Counted from the stretch's first letter, positions 22,394-34,870 are shown. The stretch is 64,000 nucleotides of DNA from Tetrastigma voinierianum (GCA_016808115.1 JAEQBH010002351.1:434001-498000), one strand, 5' to 3'. The notes: generated from the sequence alone by a model not told the origin. Program-made: numbers and translations.

Positions 22394-24209
22394 TGTGACG
22401 CTCTAATCCCAGGGTGTCTTGTTAACAAACCATCAACCCGCGGAATATTCGTTACCCGACACCACTCATGAAAATCGGGAGAGTCTCCTTTGTACGGGGA
22501 GCTCTACCCAAGATACACAATCTATCCCAACATTTTACACCGACCACACCGGGTCCACATACGGATAAAAGGAATTAAAATGACCAGTGGGCTATATCAA
22601 TACTCACAAAAATATATCCCAACCAACTATATTTTGGTTAAAGTTAATAAATCTTTCTTGAATTCAAGCATATATTAAAATTGTAAAGTTCTAGCCATGT
22701 TATGCAAAGTAATATCAAAACCCGCAGTCAGGCTTTCTTAAGCCGCGGCCTGCAGTAGGCGAGTCCTCTGTACACTTCTGTGCACGAAATAGTGATCCTC
22801 GACCCGGAATTGAGCAATGCCCGATAGTGATAATTTTTCATACACATGGGTTACTCCCCACCTAAATTACTACGTCATGGCAAACAATCACACTCAAGCA
22901 AATACATGATCCTACTTGAATGTCTACATTACCCCGATCCGTGTCTCGAGTCTTCAGGCTCCCTCGCACATGCTAAGCGAATGCGGCCAATCACAGGTTT
23001 TCAAAACAAAAAGCTTTTGTTCTTGAAAACCTCTGAGGATTTCGGTAAATATATTGGACTACCCTCCGAGGCGAAATGCTGGATAATTATTCCGAGCAGT
23101 CATGGAATTAAAGCCTGCGAGATGAGGCGGTGAACCAGCTCTTCGAGAAGCTGATTCTTCGGAAAATCTTCCTTGAAATTCCTTTCTAACCGTTTTTCCT
23201 TTTTCTTTCAATTTCTTTCATGTCATGCACTCACACCTACCATCTAGGGTGCCACGGGTGCATATGGAGATACATTAGCCATTTCCAAAATATTCATGCT
23301 AATATATTTTCTTATGTAACACAATTAATTCACATAAATCATGTTATTAAATTCCTGATGAAATACTTATTTTGAAATTGGTTCGCATTAAATTGAGTAT
23401 CGAAATCAAGCAATTCATTTGAATCACCCAAGGCCACCAAAATCACAAAATAAATCACGTGAACAATAGAAACCCTAAATTGACCTTTGTTCCCACAGCT
23501 ACAGTAAGGGATTTCTTCGCTTTCGGTTCAAGGTTTGAGGCCAGAAAACATGGTCATTGACCTCAACCGTCCCCATCCATAAAATGGCTCTTGGCCCAAG
23601 AACAAACAAAGTGGAAAGATCCCTACCTCTTGGAGTTATTCGAACTCCACAAAATCGAGATTGCCACCTTTGTAGCCTTTGCCCGATAGAGCAACTTTGC
23701 TTCTTGCTTTCAGGTGAGGCCCCGGTCTGAGCAGTAGGAAATCTAAAGAGAAGTCACACTTTCTCTCTCTAAAATCTCAAACTCCCACTCACTGCACGAT
23801 TTCCAGCACTTTGGAGAAGAAAACTATTTTTTTTTTTGTCTTATTCATTTAACTTTTCAATAATTCCATCCATGTCCCTTCATTTCACTATTTGACACAT
23901 GGCTTAATCTAAGCCATTCATCTCCATCATCTCACCTAATCATGCAACATGTGTCACGCTGTGGGTACATGTAGTAGGTGACCTTTGTCACATCACATGT
24001 CTCTCCTGAAACTGTTCACGACACCAGGCTCTGACGTAGGTGCCTCGGCAGTGAAGTGTTGTCTTGGAGATTCGACGTGGTAGCTAGATTTCGTGAGGCA
24101 GATCCAGCGATGAAAAGTCCGTTTTCATCATACGAGATCTAGAAAATTTTGGATTTATTTGAAATTACCATTTTACCATTTTGGAAAATTAGAATTTTCT
24201 CGGGTTTCA
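22394..24209 (-). repeat. 5' LTR of A
   Basis: Complete family-1 LTR of about 1816 bp: plus-strand left end TGTGACGCTCTAATCCC and right end TCTCGGGTTTCA (sense TGAAACCCGAGA). It contains the same ordered blocks as H, B, F and G. Confidence 0.85.
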
Positions 24210-24668
24210 CGGATATGAGTATGAAGTCGAGATAAAAGTGTTTTTAAAAGTATCCATGGAAAAAAAAGATACTCGACTTTTTGGAAGAGGCTTGAGTCAA
24301 GATTCACCATTGGCCCTTACGATTTTAGAAAAAAGTTGGACCAGTGGCGTGTCGTTGGCACTCCCTGCAGGTTAGCGGAATTACATGATGTATTCCATAT
24401 GCATGCCCGTAGATATCGTTATGATACATGCACACTGTGCAGTTCAAGATATAAACAAGTATAAGAAGATTTCACTTTCGATGAAGAGCGAAAGCTATTA
24501 TAAATCGTGAAATAAAAGAGCGATTCTGAGAAACAAGCAAGTCCCTCTGGTAAAAGTGCTTTGGCAACATCACGGTATGGAAGAAGCGACATGGGAACCA
24601 AAATCGACAATGAGGGTACAGTACCCTCAGCTTTTCAGATCAGGTAATTTCGAGGACAAAATTTATTT
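24210..24668 (+). pseudogene. C integrase C-terminus and chromodomain-like tail
   Basis: Resumes the C integrase after element A: 'YEVEIKVFLKVS' (GPF/Y region), then 'VPLVKVLWQHHGMEEATWEP' and 'STMRVQYPQLFRSGNFEDK' at about 24536-24660, the standard end of a plant chromovirus polyprotein. In live elements this tail helps direct integration to chromatin. One frameshift lies near 24480. It ends 'LRG' at the polypurine tract, as usual for this group. Confidence 0.85.
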
Positions 24669-24682
24669 AAGGGGGAGATAAT
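24669..24682 (+). other. Polypurine tract of C
   Basis: 'aagggggagata' just before the TGTAACACCCC start of the 3' LTR. Confidence 0.8.
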
Positions 24683-25340
24683 TGTAACACCCCAAAATAC
24701 ACCCTAGTTGTTTTTAAACATAATTAAGGTATATTATTAGTGCATTTGTAAATTTTTCGTAATTATTATTTTGCTAAGTGAAAAATTTGAAAACACAGGA
24801 ATTATGCAAATACAAGGGTAAAAGTGGATTTGTCAAAACGGGATATAAAGTCATAAGATAAGAAGACCTGTTTAAGAAACAGGAATATGCATAGCAGTTT
24901 GAAAATAGAGGGAGAGATGGAGACTAAAGTGAAATAAAAATTAAGACCAAGAGGATAAGATCAAGTGGTCTCTCATTTTTGGAGAGCAAAAAACGTGAGG
25001 AAAGAAGAAAAGAAAGAGGAAGAAGAAGAGAAGAGAAGGAGAAGGGGAGAAGAACAAAGGTATGGAAGTCTAGGTTTTTGTATGGAAAAATTATGGATTT
25101 TAGTATGGAATGTTTGGAATCTGTGTATGGAACTTTGGATGGGTGTCTATGTTTTGTATGGGAAAATCAAACCATAAACCCATTTTGATATGATTTGGGT
25201 CTAAAGAACCCTGCTGTATATTGGTGGTGTTTTGGTTGGGTTGGTTGAGTTGTAATCCTCAAGTGAGGAATATTTGTATTAAGGAAATATTAGGGTTTTA
25301 GGGGAGATGTTGTCAAAATTTCTCCAAAACCCATGTTTTC

Positions 25341-26200
25341 GGACAGTCATAATTTCTTCGTCCGAACTCCGTTTTATATGTTCTTAGACTCTATTGAAAG
25401 CCCTTTGAGTCTAGAATCCATCCATATATAGCTTGATAATATTGGAACTCATATTAGGTCCAGAAATCACAAAAATATTAGGTCCTGTTTAGTCACTATT
25501 CTTGGGAAGTCTTCAACGGACGGTCTATGAGCTTCTTTAGTTCGAACTCCGTTTCAGATGTTCTTGAGACTCTATGAAAGCCCCTTTACGAGTCTAGAAT
25601 CCATACATATATATCTTAGATATTGGAACTTATATTAGGTCAGAAAGCATGAAAAAAAGTAGGTCACTGGTTGCAACACTTGATCCTTCATTCATGGGAA
25701 GTCTCCAACCGATTTGTCATAATTTCTTCGTCCGAACTTCTACATTTGGATGCTGCTTAGACTCTATGGAAATACTTTGAGTCTAGAATCCATCAATATA
25801 TAGCTTGATAATATTAGAACTCATAATGGGTCAAAAATCACGAAATAGTAGGCTCGTAGTTCTGCTCGTTATCCTTGTTCATGGGAAGTCTCCAACCGGA
25901 TGATCATAGACTTCTTTGAAGCCAACTGCGTTTGAATGTTCTTGGACTCTATGGAAAACCCTTTGAGTCTAAAATCCATCCATATATAGCTTGATAATAT
26001 TGGAACTCATATTTGGTCCAAAAACATGAAAAATGTTAGGCCACAACAGTTGCGCTCGTATTGTTTGTTTATGGAAGCTATCGACTTGGACAGTCATGTT
26101 TCTTCGTCAGAACTCGTTCGGATGTTGTTCTTGGACTCTATGAAAGCTTTGCCACGTTCTCAGAACCCATCCATATATAAGCTTGATGAAATTGGAATAA
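25341..26200 (+). repeat. Five ~190-bp tandem repeats in C 3' LTR
   Basis: Units start near 25341, 25519, 25711, 25899 and 26089 with the same word order as in the 5' LTR. Both LTRs hold five units, so the array existed before C inserted. Confidence 0.9.
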
Positions 26201-26412
26201 ATATTAAATGACTCAGAAAAATACATGGTAACCATGGTTATTCATGGATATAATGAGATATGAAAAATGCAAAGATCTGAATAAATGATTGTAAATATAC
26301 TTTATGATGGATGATAATAATTATTGAGATCTTAAGGATATGTAGTAACTGCATTAAACATGGATTTTCTGCTTAGAGACCTGGTAGAGGGATAGATAGG
26401 CATGTCTATTGC

Positions 26413-28716
26413 CAATGCCGAATTTCGAGGGTCCAGTTGATTCTGATCAACCTACGGAAAACTTGTGTCTCATATCATGGGTAAAATATTACATTGGCCC
26501 ATACATCCAATACTCACCAAAAATATAACCGACTATATTACAATAGTTCAGGAGTTAAATTACACTCTTAATACAAAACATATATTAAACTAATTCGGTT
26601 CTAATACTATACAATACGTGAATCAAGGGCCTGATCAGGCTGCTTCATAATCTGACCTCCCAAGTGCCATCTTCAGGAACACTCCCACCTGGCTGCTGAA
26701 ATAAATTTTCCTGATGGGTGATAATGCGTAGTTGAATTCACCACCACGGGTTACTCACTAAAATGCACATGCAATGGCATTACAACATCCACTTTCCATA
26801 AAATTCACAGTACATACATGGGATGTGATTATATCCTTATGAAAATGTTTTCCATGCCCGTACAGGAGTCACACGACTACCTGACCCTCATCCTGTACAA
26901 ATTAAATGCAGTCATGGTAATGTAATGACACCCAACTACCGGGCACTTTGCCGTCTCACCAACACCAGGCAATTTTCCGGCTAGATGACATCTGAGTCAG
27001 CGGCTCTATCAGATTCAATCTAGGTCAAAAGTGATGAACATATTGATATGTGTTTTCTCTTAGGCAATAGAACTTTTGGATTACACATTGGGTCTCTAAC
27101 ACACCCACCACAGAACTTTTCGGATAGTACCACATGAAGAAGGTCTCTCACCAATGGGTCTCACCTAGCGGGACCTTTCGGGATAATAATCTGGATTCTC
27201 TTACTGAGTTCCAAAGGCATGACCTGCTAATTATTTCTTATTTTATGATTTGATCTGTGAGTGCTGTTGGATGTAGTCCCAAGACAAACTCAACCCACAT
27301 TCACCAAGAATGGTGACAACCATACCGTGCACCTACACCGACTATTGCGATGTGCGTGCACAGTGTGCCAATGATGCCAATTCTTATAATCCAGTTTCTA
27401 TGGTTCATTCACAGTGCTTCATATAATTCAACAGCTCATGTTAACTTATCAATTTAGCATTCATAAACATATCATTTTCCACACAATCCATGCCCATCAG
27501 GAATTCAAACCCAAATTCCATGGAAATTTTAGAGTCCAACAAGCAAATCGGAATTTGTTTTTAACGACCCACAGCCAGTCGTGAGTGCCCATTGAATGAC
27601 CCGAATCTGACCTCGGTTCCACTTTTTTTGGAACCAAAATCCATGGCCATTTCCGGCCTCACAACACCCAAAACCATAATTTGCATGTTATTCTAATATC
27701 AAACAATAATACATAAAAGATCCTAAATTAGGATCTAATGAACAATCATTTGTTATCCAGGCTACCGTCCTTAGACAATCTCGATTCCATTCATTTACTA
27801 TTTTCAGCTTTTGAAGTATTACTAAACACAGGCACAACATGTTATTCATTTTCCACAATAACATCAAGCAATTTCACATGGACACTATCGTCAAATTAAT
27901 TTTGCAGATCATAACACGAGTCATAATAATGTGTAGTTGTCCAAGAAATGATCCCACTTCGACATCTGATCCCTTTCTTGGGGCGAAATGCTAACCATTC
28001 CGACCTGTAAGCTATAAAACACCATTTCATGGCTTTTTAAATGAGAATTAACCAAATAGGAAGACCCTACCTCCCGGGTGTCAGCTCCTGGCCGGGTGCC
28101 CATAGCTCTTGGTAGGAGTCTCTTGGCTCTCCGAGTTCGCTGACGATCCTTTAGGAATTTTATAGAGAGATTCCCAATCTCTCTCTCTAAAAATCCTTCC
28201 TCTTTCTCTCTCTAAAAATCCTTCCTCTTTCTCTCTCTAAAAATCCTTCCTCTTTCTCTCTCTTTCTCAGTTGGTTCTCTTCCCCTCTCTGGCCCGGTTA
28301 AGATTGACTTGAATGAGGGAATTGCCTCTCATGCCACATGTCCAATTGCCATTTATCGTTCCTTGGATTACACCGCATCCCTTATCCATACTTTGAGATT
28401 TTCCTCTAATGACATGATGCCACATGTCACCTATGGCCCACACTTGAGCTCAAGTTGACTAATTCTACACATGACACGTGGCACCTCTTGAGCCACTCAA
28501 AATGTGCCAAGTGTCCCGTACTACCCTTGTTGCCTCGAAAAACGTGAAAATTCCGATTGTCTCGGAATTTGGTAGAGAATCGACATTGAGTAGCTAGATT
28601 TAAGTGAGATGATTCCAATGGTGAAGTCTGTTTAGTCATCGGAGATCTAGAAAGGAACTCAGGGTTGTAAAATTACCATTTACTTTGGAAAATTAGGTAT
28701 TTCTCGGGGTTTCACA
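26413..28716 (-). mobile_element. Solo LTR 'D' inside the C 3' LTR, minus strand
   Basis: Flanks 'gagggatagataggca' on the left and 'cgtttgggtcattct' on the right are adjacent in the C 5' LTR (10170-10245), so D is an insertion. The right end is CTCGGGGTTTCA (sense TGAAACCCCGAG). The left end is decayed but aligns with the family-1 end ('gagggtcca..gatcaacc..cgg'). The interior differs from A, B and H, so D is a separate subfamily. M at 63209 resembles it. TSD not resolved; left boundary uncertain by about 10 bp. Confidence 0.7.
28166..28275. repeat. 27-bp minisatellite in LTR D
   Basis: Three near-perfect copies of 'ctctctctaaaaatccttcc' plus 'tcttt', ending in a CT run. Other family-1 LTRs have a single CT-rich 'ctctctctctaaaaatc' here (e.g. 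2135, 23763), so the array expanded within D. Confidence 0.85.
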
Positions 28717-28790
28717 CTGATGGAGAAAAACAAGTCTGCAATATATTGATCAGTTGGCCCCGTTTGGGTCATTCTGGTCTGTCGGACCCA

Positions 28791-28930
28791 TATAGATGGT
28801 CATTGTCTCAAATCTGATGATAACATCGCCAGGCCCCTTATAGATGGTCATTGTCTGCGTCTGATGATAACAAGCATAACCAGACCTTATAGACTGACTG
28901 TTCCCGTCTGATGAGTACTGCTTCACAGTA
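28791..28930 (+). repeat. ~49-bp tandem repeat in C 3' LTR
   Basis: Copies begin with 'tatagatggtcattgtct' near 28791 and 28840 and with a variant near 28888. The 5' LTR of C lacks most of them (10200-10270), whereas LTR J has three. Copy number therefore changed after insertion or was lost from the 5' LTR. Confidence 0.65.
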
Positions 28931-29583
28931 CTACTGGGTTTCCTTTACCCTTCTAAGGTTTTTACTTGGTATGAAACATAAAACAAATAACAGGTATGAC
29001 ATATGAAATGATATGATATATGAGACTCAGAGAAGCATAACCTTTTTTCTCGATGACAAGTATATTGTGGCAAGAACATGAAGCAAAGTATAAAATGATA
29101 GAAATGAATCATAGTATGATAAGTAAATATGAAATATGTATAAGCATGTTTAAATGATATGATATGTTAGATGTGTATGCATGTGTATAGAAGTGTGATG
29201 ACCCTTATTAAGTCATCCATATGTATTAATTCCCAGTATAAGACTTAGCATGGGTCATTTCGTAAAGTGTAGGTGCGGGAGAAGCGAAGCTTGAGAAGTT
29301 TGGACACCAGCATCAACAGCCAAAGACGACTACTACTAGGTGCCCACCTAAAGACCTTTTGATATTTTGTATATGTTTGTTTTGCAAACAATGTAACTAT
29401 TGTAAAATATTGAACACTTCCATATATGGAGCTTGTATATATTTTGTAATCCGCTGCTACAGAATATAGTACAAGTTAAATGTTTAACATTATATGAATG
29501 AACAATCTTAAAGGTTATAAGTTTATAAAAAAAAAAAAATGATACCCTCGCTTGACATCGTGTGTCGAGTTGAGGGCGTCACA

Positions 29584-30460
29584 TGCATTGACATTTTTGC
29601 ATTGCATATGCATGGGGACACCGCATTGTGTTGGGTGTGTGCATGGTTATGACCATTCATCATTCTTGGTAAATGGGTGGTGAGCTCGGTAATGGGACAA
29701 CGTCTAAAATGAGTCTCATAGTTGCATAACATGAAAAATACGTGTGTTGGGCATATCAAGAAGGGATAGATACCCTGTCGGGTGAAAAACCCAGATAGGC
29801 TGGGGTTAAGACATGATCCGTTGGTGAAAACACAGAAAAATCACATTGTATGATGCATAAACACAGCTAGTTTTACTAAATAAATAGACATTGGAGGTTG
29901 TCCAATGGGTTTTGATTTATAAAACAAAAAAGATTTGTTTTTGGAAAAATGGTCATTAGTTAAACATCAATGGCGGTTTTTCCTACTTAATATCGTGTGT
30001 GAGGAGTTGTAGGACTGGGACATGGGGCGTGATGAGTCTCATCTATTCACTTTGACATGTAGTATTCCATGGTAGGATTGCATATTCTATGTGGAATGTG
30101 ATATGATGTGATTATGTGCATGGCCACATAGGTGGGAGTAGCCCTTGTAGGAGTTATTCTCCTCTTGGGCATTGCTCACTTATTCGTGGGACCTATTTAG
30201 TGCAATTCGAATGCAGTGGGTGACTCCTATCTGAGACTCTTGCGCACAATTAAAGAAAGCGGTGAGGTTATATATATATTTTGTATGACTAAAGGAGAGT
30301 TGTAAATTGAACTCTTAGGAGATAGTTTTGGATAGACACATGCATTTTCTAAATGTATGGATCCTGGTAATGTGACTACACAGCATGGGTACCGAGACAT
30401 TACGGTATCCACAGTGTGCATGTTGTGGGTTGTCAATGGACCTGGGTTTTGGGGTGTCAC
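29584..30460 (+). repeat. Family-1 LTR 'E', 3' part, plus strand
   Basis: Matches the last ~840 bp of the L 5' LTR: 'ggtgagctcg..aatgggac' at 29680, pairing with 58386; the 'taggtgggagtagccc' block at 30128; and the end 'gggttttggggtgtcac' at 30460. No primer-binding site follows. Element C lies against its broken left side, so C probably inserted into E. The 5' half of E is not found left of C, so it was deleted together with the left end of C. Confidence 0.75.
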
Positions 30461-31082
30461 GGGAAGGCCCAACGATAAAGTCGTTAATGTTTGTAACTTG
30501 TGACAGCCAGTAGCGATGAATAGTGTTGAGTTTTAAGATTAATTGAATCATTGTGTTTGAGATGTGAATATAGTGACTTTAGAAGAGGAAGGCAAAGTAA
30601 AGTCGCGAGGGGCGACGAGAGAAGAAGCCGAAGTTGTGAGGATTTGACAAATTTATTATATGGTTTATTAAATGAGGTAGGTCGGTTAGTGCCCAAATTA
30701 ATTGCTAAATTTTATATTTAATTATAATATTGATAGAAATTGTATCAATAGTCTTTAAAAATTAGTTTTTATATAATATTAAAAATTAGTTAATATTAGC
30801 TTTTTTTTTGTTTTAAGTTTAGTTGTCAAAAAAAAAAAAGTTTAGTAAATTTATCTTTACTAATAAAAATTTATTATTTAAATTAATTTGAAGATGAATT
30901 TGAAGATAAAATTAAATCTTTTCAAAAAGATAAAGATTAAATTATTTTTAAATTAATATCTAACTTAACATAACCTTCGTTCAATATCAAATGTAAAATA
31001 ATTTCTTTCAAAAAAAAAAATGCTAAAAATAATTCTTGTTATCTAATGCTCTTGTTATTAATTAATTTTATAATACAAGTAT
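30461..31082. repeat. Duplicated segment, copy 1 (left half)
   Basis: From about 30490 it matches 55250-55920: 'gaggatttgacaaatttatt' and 'atatggtttattaaatgagg', then AT-rich sequence to 'ttataatacaagtat'. The match continues on the far side of element B (40291-40380). AT-rich, with no gene seen. Confidence 0.8.
31078..31082. repeat. Target-site duplication of B, left copy
   Basis: AGTAT directly before TGTGACGCCCC; identical to 40291-40295. Confidence 0.85.
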
Positions 31083-32856
31083 TGTGACGCCCCAAAACCC
31101 GAGAGTCCATTGACAACCCGTCAACCCGCGGAATACTCGTGGATGTCGGGTGACGAACACCACTCCGCGAAAATTGGGGCGGAGTCTCGCTGTGGGGAGT
31201 TCTAAAGTAACTGTCCCAAAGCAGTTCCTGCAACTACCCGGGTCCACATCACGAGTAAAATGTGCCAGGCCTGAATCTTCACAAAATATATATATCAACT
31301 ATATAACATAGTTCAAGAGTTATTACATTACTCTTAACCAAAACAAATATCAAAATTTAGAATTTTATACATGTTTTACAAAATGACCCAGAAAGCCACA
31401 ACCCGGCTTTCTTCTAAATCACGGCCTCTAGTGAGTGTGTCGTCCCTCACAGCACTCCTGGCACCTGAAATAGTGATCTAAGTGGATGAGCAATGCCCGA
31501 TAGTGATATTTCCTACATGGGTTGCTCTCACCTAAGTGCACATGTCATGGCAAACAATCACATCGAGCAAATACATGATCTTACTTGAATTTCATGCCTA
31601 ATCCCATGTCTCGAGTCATACGACTCCCTCACATACCTAAACCAAATACGAGTAAAAATCTGTTTTCAAAACAAAGTTTTTGTTCTGAAAACTTACTACG
31701 AAAGATTCGGTAAATATATTGGACTACCCTCCGAGGCGAATATGTTGGATAACCTTCCGAAACAATTCATAGGCCCCTCCGACGTGAATTGTTGGACAAT
31801 CTCCCAACACGATTCTCAGGAGAAAATCTTCCATGAGAACAACACAAAACATTTTTTCCTTTTTATTTTCTTTTATGTCATACACTCACTCCTAATATTC
31901 TAAGATTGCTTACTAGTGCATATGGAATGCATTATACCAATCGACATAACTCATACTAATATATAAAACATGTATATATTAACATAATTAATTCATACAA
32001 TTCATGTTATTAAATTCCACATCAATAACTTTTAAAATTAAGCTCATGGGCTAATTAAGCAAATACAAGCAATTCATTTTGAATCACTCAACAACACAAA
32101 AATCACACCAAAAATAACGTGAATAGTGAAACCCTTGGGTTGACCAGCTGTTTCTGACCCACCCTGATCAGAGATTTTCTCCACTCGGTTCAAATGTTTT
32201 GAGACGAAATTACGGCTAAATCAAGCTTCAAAATATCCCTAACCATTCACATGGCTCTTAGCCAAAGAATAACACAAGTAGGAAAATATCTCTACCTCTT
32301 GGAGTTGTTGGAACTCCACCAAATCGATATCCATGCGTAGCCCTCGCGGAGTGTAGAAACGACTTTTGCTTGCCAGCGGAAGCGAATCGACGGTCGAGCG
32401 GAAATCTAGAAAGTAAGCTCTCTCACTCTCTCTAAGCTGGATCCATGACCCTCTTCGTTTTCTCTCCGTTTGGAAAGAAAACTATTCTCATTCTTGTCTT
32501 TATACTCATTTGTGCTTTTCATTTAATTCCCATCATGTCGCCGTTTTGGATTTTTGACACATGGCTTAATCTAAGCCATTCATTCCCATAATCTCTCTAA
32601 TCATGCAACATGTGTCACATGGGTACATGTTGTATGTGACTTTTGTCACATCACATGTCTCCTGTGGATTTTACATTTTGTCCCTAGTGCCCTCGAAAAA
32701 ACGTGAAGTAGTCTGTCATAAGGTGGTATGGTAGCTAGATTTTGCGATATGATTCCAACGGTGAAATTACGTTTGTCATGCGAGATCTAGAAAATTTCGG
32801 GTTTTGACCGAAATTATGATTTTACCGCACACAAAATTAAATTTTAGGGTTTTACA
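31083..32856 (-). repeat. 3' LTR of B
   Basis: 1774 bp; plus-strand left end TGTGACGCCCCAAAACC and right end AGGGTTTTACA. The blocks agree with the 5' LTR at 38582-40290, with many small differences. Confidence 0.9.
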
Positions 32857-32873
32857 TTCTCCTCTAAAAGGAA
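32857..32873 (-). other. Polypurine tract of B
   Basis: Minus-strand 'ccttttagaggagaa' directly precedes the LTR start TGTAAAACCC. Confidence 0.7.
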
Positions 32874-32879
32874 TTTCGA

Positions 32880-34560
32880 TCCCGAGAGTGCACGTACAAT
32901 CACTCACAGAATCACATGCATGTACAAGCGTACTATACCATGCATGTAAACTAGTCATTAAGTATTAAGCGACTAAACCCACATTACTTTCATCCTAAGC
33001 AAAAGGATGGTTGAAAAAGCGCATCGTGTCCTCGCTCCTGGCGTTGACTCCTCCACTCAGCGGTCTGCGCCATAGCACCCTCACTAACCTCACGGTCTTC
33101 ACGTCGCGAAACTAATCCAGGCTATCCACTTGTGCACATTGGTCCTCTCAGAGTTCCATAGTGTGGCCTCGATCTCTCCCCGATCCTTCGATGAAATTTG
33201 GATCTGAGTGTACCTAGAGCATGGAGCGTGAAATACCTCGTGGACACGATGGCGGTAAAGTAGCCGTTAAGCTATAGTGCCTACCCTCTCAGCGAATATC
33301 TTTCAGAGGAACTGATAAACCTCGATGATGATTCCGCGCGCAGGCGACCCCGCTCCTTTCTTGGCATCACCTTGAAGATGTGATCCTCAGACGCCGAACT
33401 CTAAATTCGGCGTCGTACATTAGCATAGCTCTTCACGCTGGCTACGGCGTGAGAAGAGCGATTGTCGTATCAAGCTTACCTTCGGAGGTGTCTCTAATCG
33501 GATCAAGACCGAGTGATGGAGGCTCTCTCCTACCTCGGTCAAACATGTCGGTGATCTGCAGCCTCCTGTCTGATACCTCCTTATGATTTACCATACGTAT
33601 GCTCGCACGATAGCATTTGTTGTAGGCGAAGATTCCACTAAGGAAAATGTCTCTCTTCCCATTCACCTTATGATCCGGGAAGCATCTTTCTTGACATGTC
33701 CTCCTAACACTGTATGGTTCTCTACGAGTGACCATCTGTCTATGGGTGGAAAGCTGTACTCATAGTCAGTAGTGTACTGCATGTACTTTGGAAACTCTTC
33801 CAAAGTGTAAAGTAAACCTGGTCTCTGTCGATACTGGCAATCTTGGTACTCCATGTAGTCGGACTATCTCTCGGATATACAACTGTGAATCTCTCGATGC
33901 TTGAAGGTCATCCGCACGGCTAGACAATGTGCCGACCGTGGCCAGATCCATTTATACCCATCGCGTCATGTCTTTGCGGCGTCGCGTAGTAAAGTGGGTC
34001 CACAAATCCATCGTGGCGTACTCACTTCCCTCGATACACCTCAATGGTTTGAAGTAGCTCTGGCGGCCACGGTGCTCGGCCAACCAACACTGCGACCACG
34101 TGAGGTTGGTAATGAACAAAGTCCTCCCACGTGTCTCTTCATCCACCTTTCCATTAGTCTTGTGACGAAGATCTTGGTAGATCTTTGGCACTTTTTGGAT
34201 TTATGACAAATCGAGCAATAAAACTCCTTTGAGTAATGTCCTCTCTCAAAATCGGTCAACTAAGGGCCACTGCAGTCCTCTCTAGAAGACTACCATCGAC
34301 GTGGACAGTTCGGCCTCGTTACACTGTCTTGTTGTACTGGTCACGATGGACCTGTCTTGGCGTCTTGCCCACCCAGGACTCGATCCTGCCTTTTCGATAG
34401 AGCGAGACAGCTACTAAACTTCCCAAAGTACCACAGGCACGCTTTCGTATCTTATGTGGCGTCCCACAGGTCAAGTCCTCCTCTGCAGGAAGCTATATAG
34501 CTTAATGCCAGTGACTTCCGGTAGTGCATCGATACCACATTTGCCTTACTAGGATGGTGC
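32880..34560 (-). pseudogene. Integrase and chromodomain-like tail of B
   Basis: Minus frame 33766-33951 has 'LYIREIVRLHGVP', just before the second catalytic Asp block, which itself is garbled. Minus frame 33442-33735 carries 'YNKCYRASIRM' and 'RDTSEGKLDTTIA', the C-terminal integrase region. 'KTVRLVRVLW' near 33075-33110 is the chromodomain-like motif. The zinc-binding N-terminus lies near 34200-34560 and is decayed. Same position and layout as in A. Confidence 0.75.
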
Positions 34561-34870
34561 AAGTGAAATCATAATCCTCACAGGAACTGAATTACATGCG
34601 AGGTTGCCTCATGTGAGGTCCGCTGCGTGAAAAGAAATATGCTTGGTTTTGTAGTCTGAAGGTACACCACCAGCTCTGCGCCTTATAAGTGGTGGCACCA
34701 AATCTTCAAGGTGAAGACCACGTACCTTCTTCATGTCGTGTGTGGGGTAGTCACTCATGATTCTTCAATGGCAGAACCATACTTCCTCGGTGCATCAAAA
34801 CACATCCCGGTCAGGCCCTTGAGACTATCCACAATACCTTTGTGTACCCCTGTCCCACCTGATGGGACTA
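34560..34870 (-). pseudogene. RNase H of B, fragment
   Basis: Position and nucleotide similarity to 18360-18680 of A ('ttgtggcgccaaatcttt'-type block at 34691; 'catcaaaacacatcccggtc' at 34794). The latter encodes, reversed, the 'D-x-x-x-D' start of the domain. No open frame is left. Confidence 0.55.

Larger units (their letters stand above)
15079..24209 (-). mobile_element. Ty3/gypsy element 'A', nested in C integrase
   Basis: Minus-strand element with 3' LTR at left (15079-16674), polypurine tract, integrase, RNase H, RT, protease, gag, leader, and 5' LTR at right (22394-24209). It interrupts the integrase gene of C: left flank 'IRQRLK', right flank 'YEYEVEIKVFLKV', consecutive parts of the same domain. 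The left LTR lacks about 190 bp of the sense 3' end seen in the right LTR, and some C codons are missing at the junction. A deletion therefore removed that end together with host bases, and no TSD pair can be seen. The right flank starts 'cggat'. Confidence 0.85.
8496..29583 (+). mobile_element. Ty3/gypsy chromovirus-like element 'C', interrupted
   Basis: Plus-strand element with 5' LTR 8496-10888, gag 11036-12010, protease, RT, RNase H, integrase to 15078, the rest of integrase and a chromodomain-like tail at 24210-24668, polypurine tract, and 3' LTR from 24683. It is interrupted by A (15079-24209) in the integrase and by D (26413-28716) in the 3' LTR. Without the insertions it would be about 9.7 kb. 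The 5' LTR lacks the first ~90 bp seen in the 3' LTR, and no primer-binding site is recognisable after 10888, so the left end is damaged. Confidence 0.85.
24683..29583 (+). repeat. 3' LTR of C, split by LTR D
   Basis: Starts TGTAACACCCCAAAAT and ends GAGGGCGTCACA at 29583. Two parts, 24683-26412 and 28717-29583, together about 2.6 kb, agree with the 5' LTR. The start and end form an imperfect inverted terminal repeat (TGTAACACCC / GGGCGTCACA). Confidence 0.8.

Noticed and set aside
30000..30460. Start of a new element after LTR E
   Set aside because: No primer-binding site or gag follows; the next bases belong to the duplicated segment.
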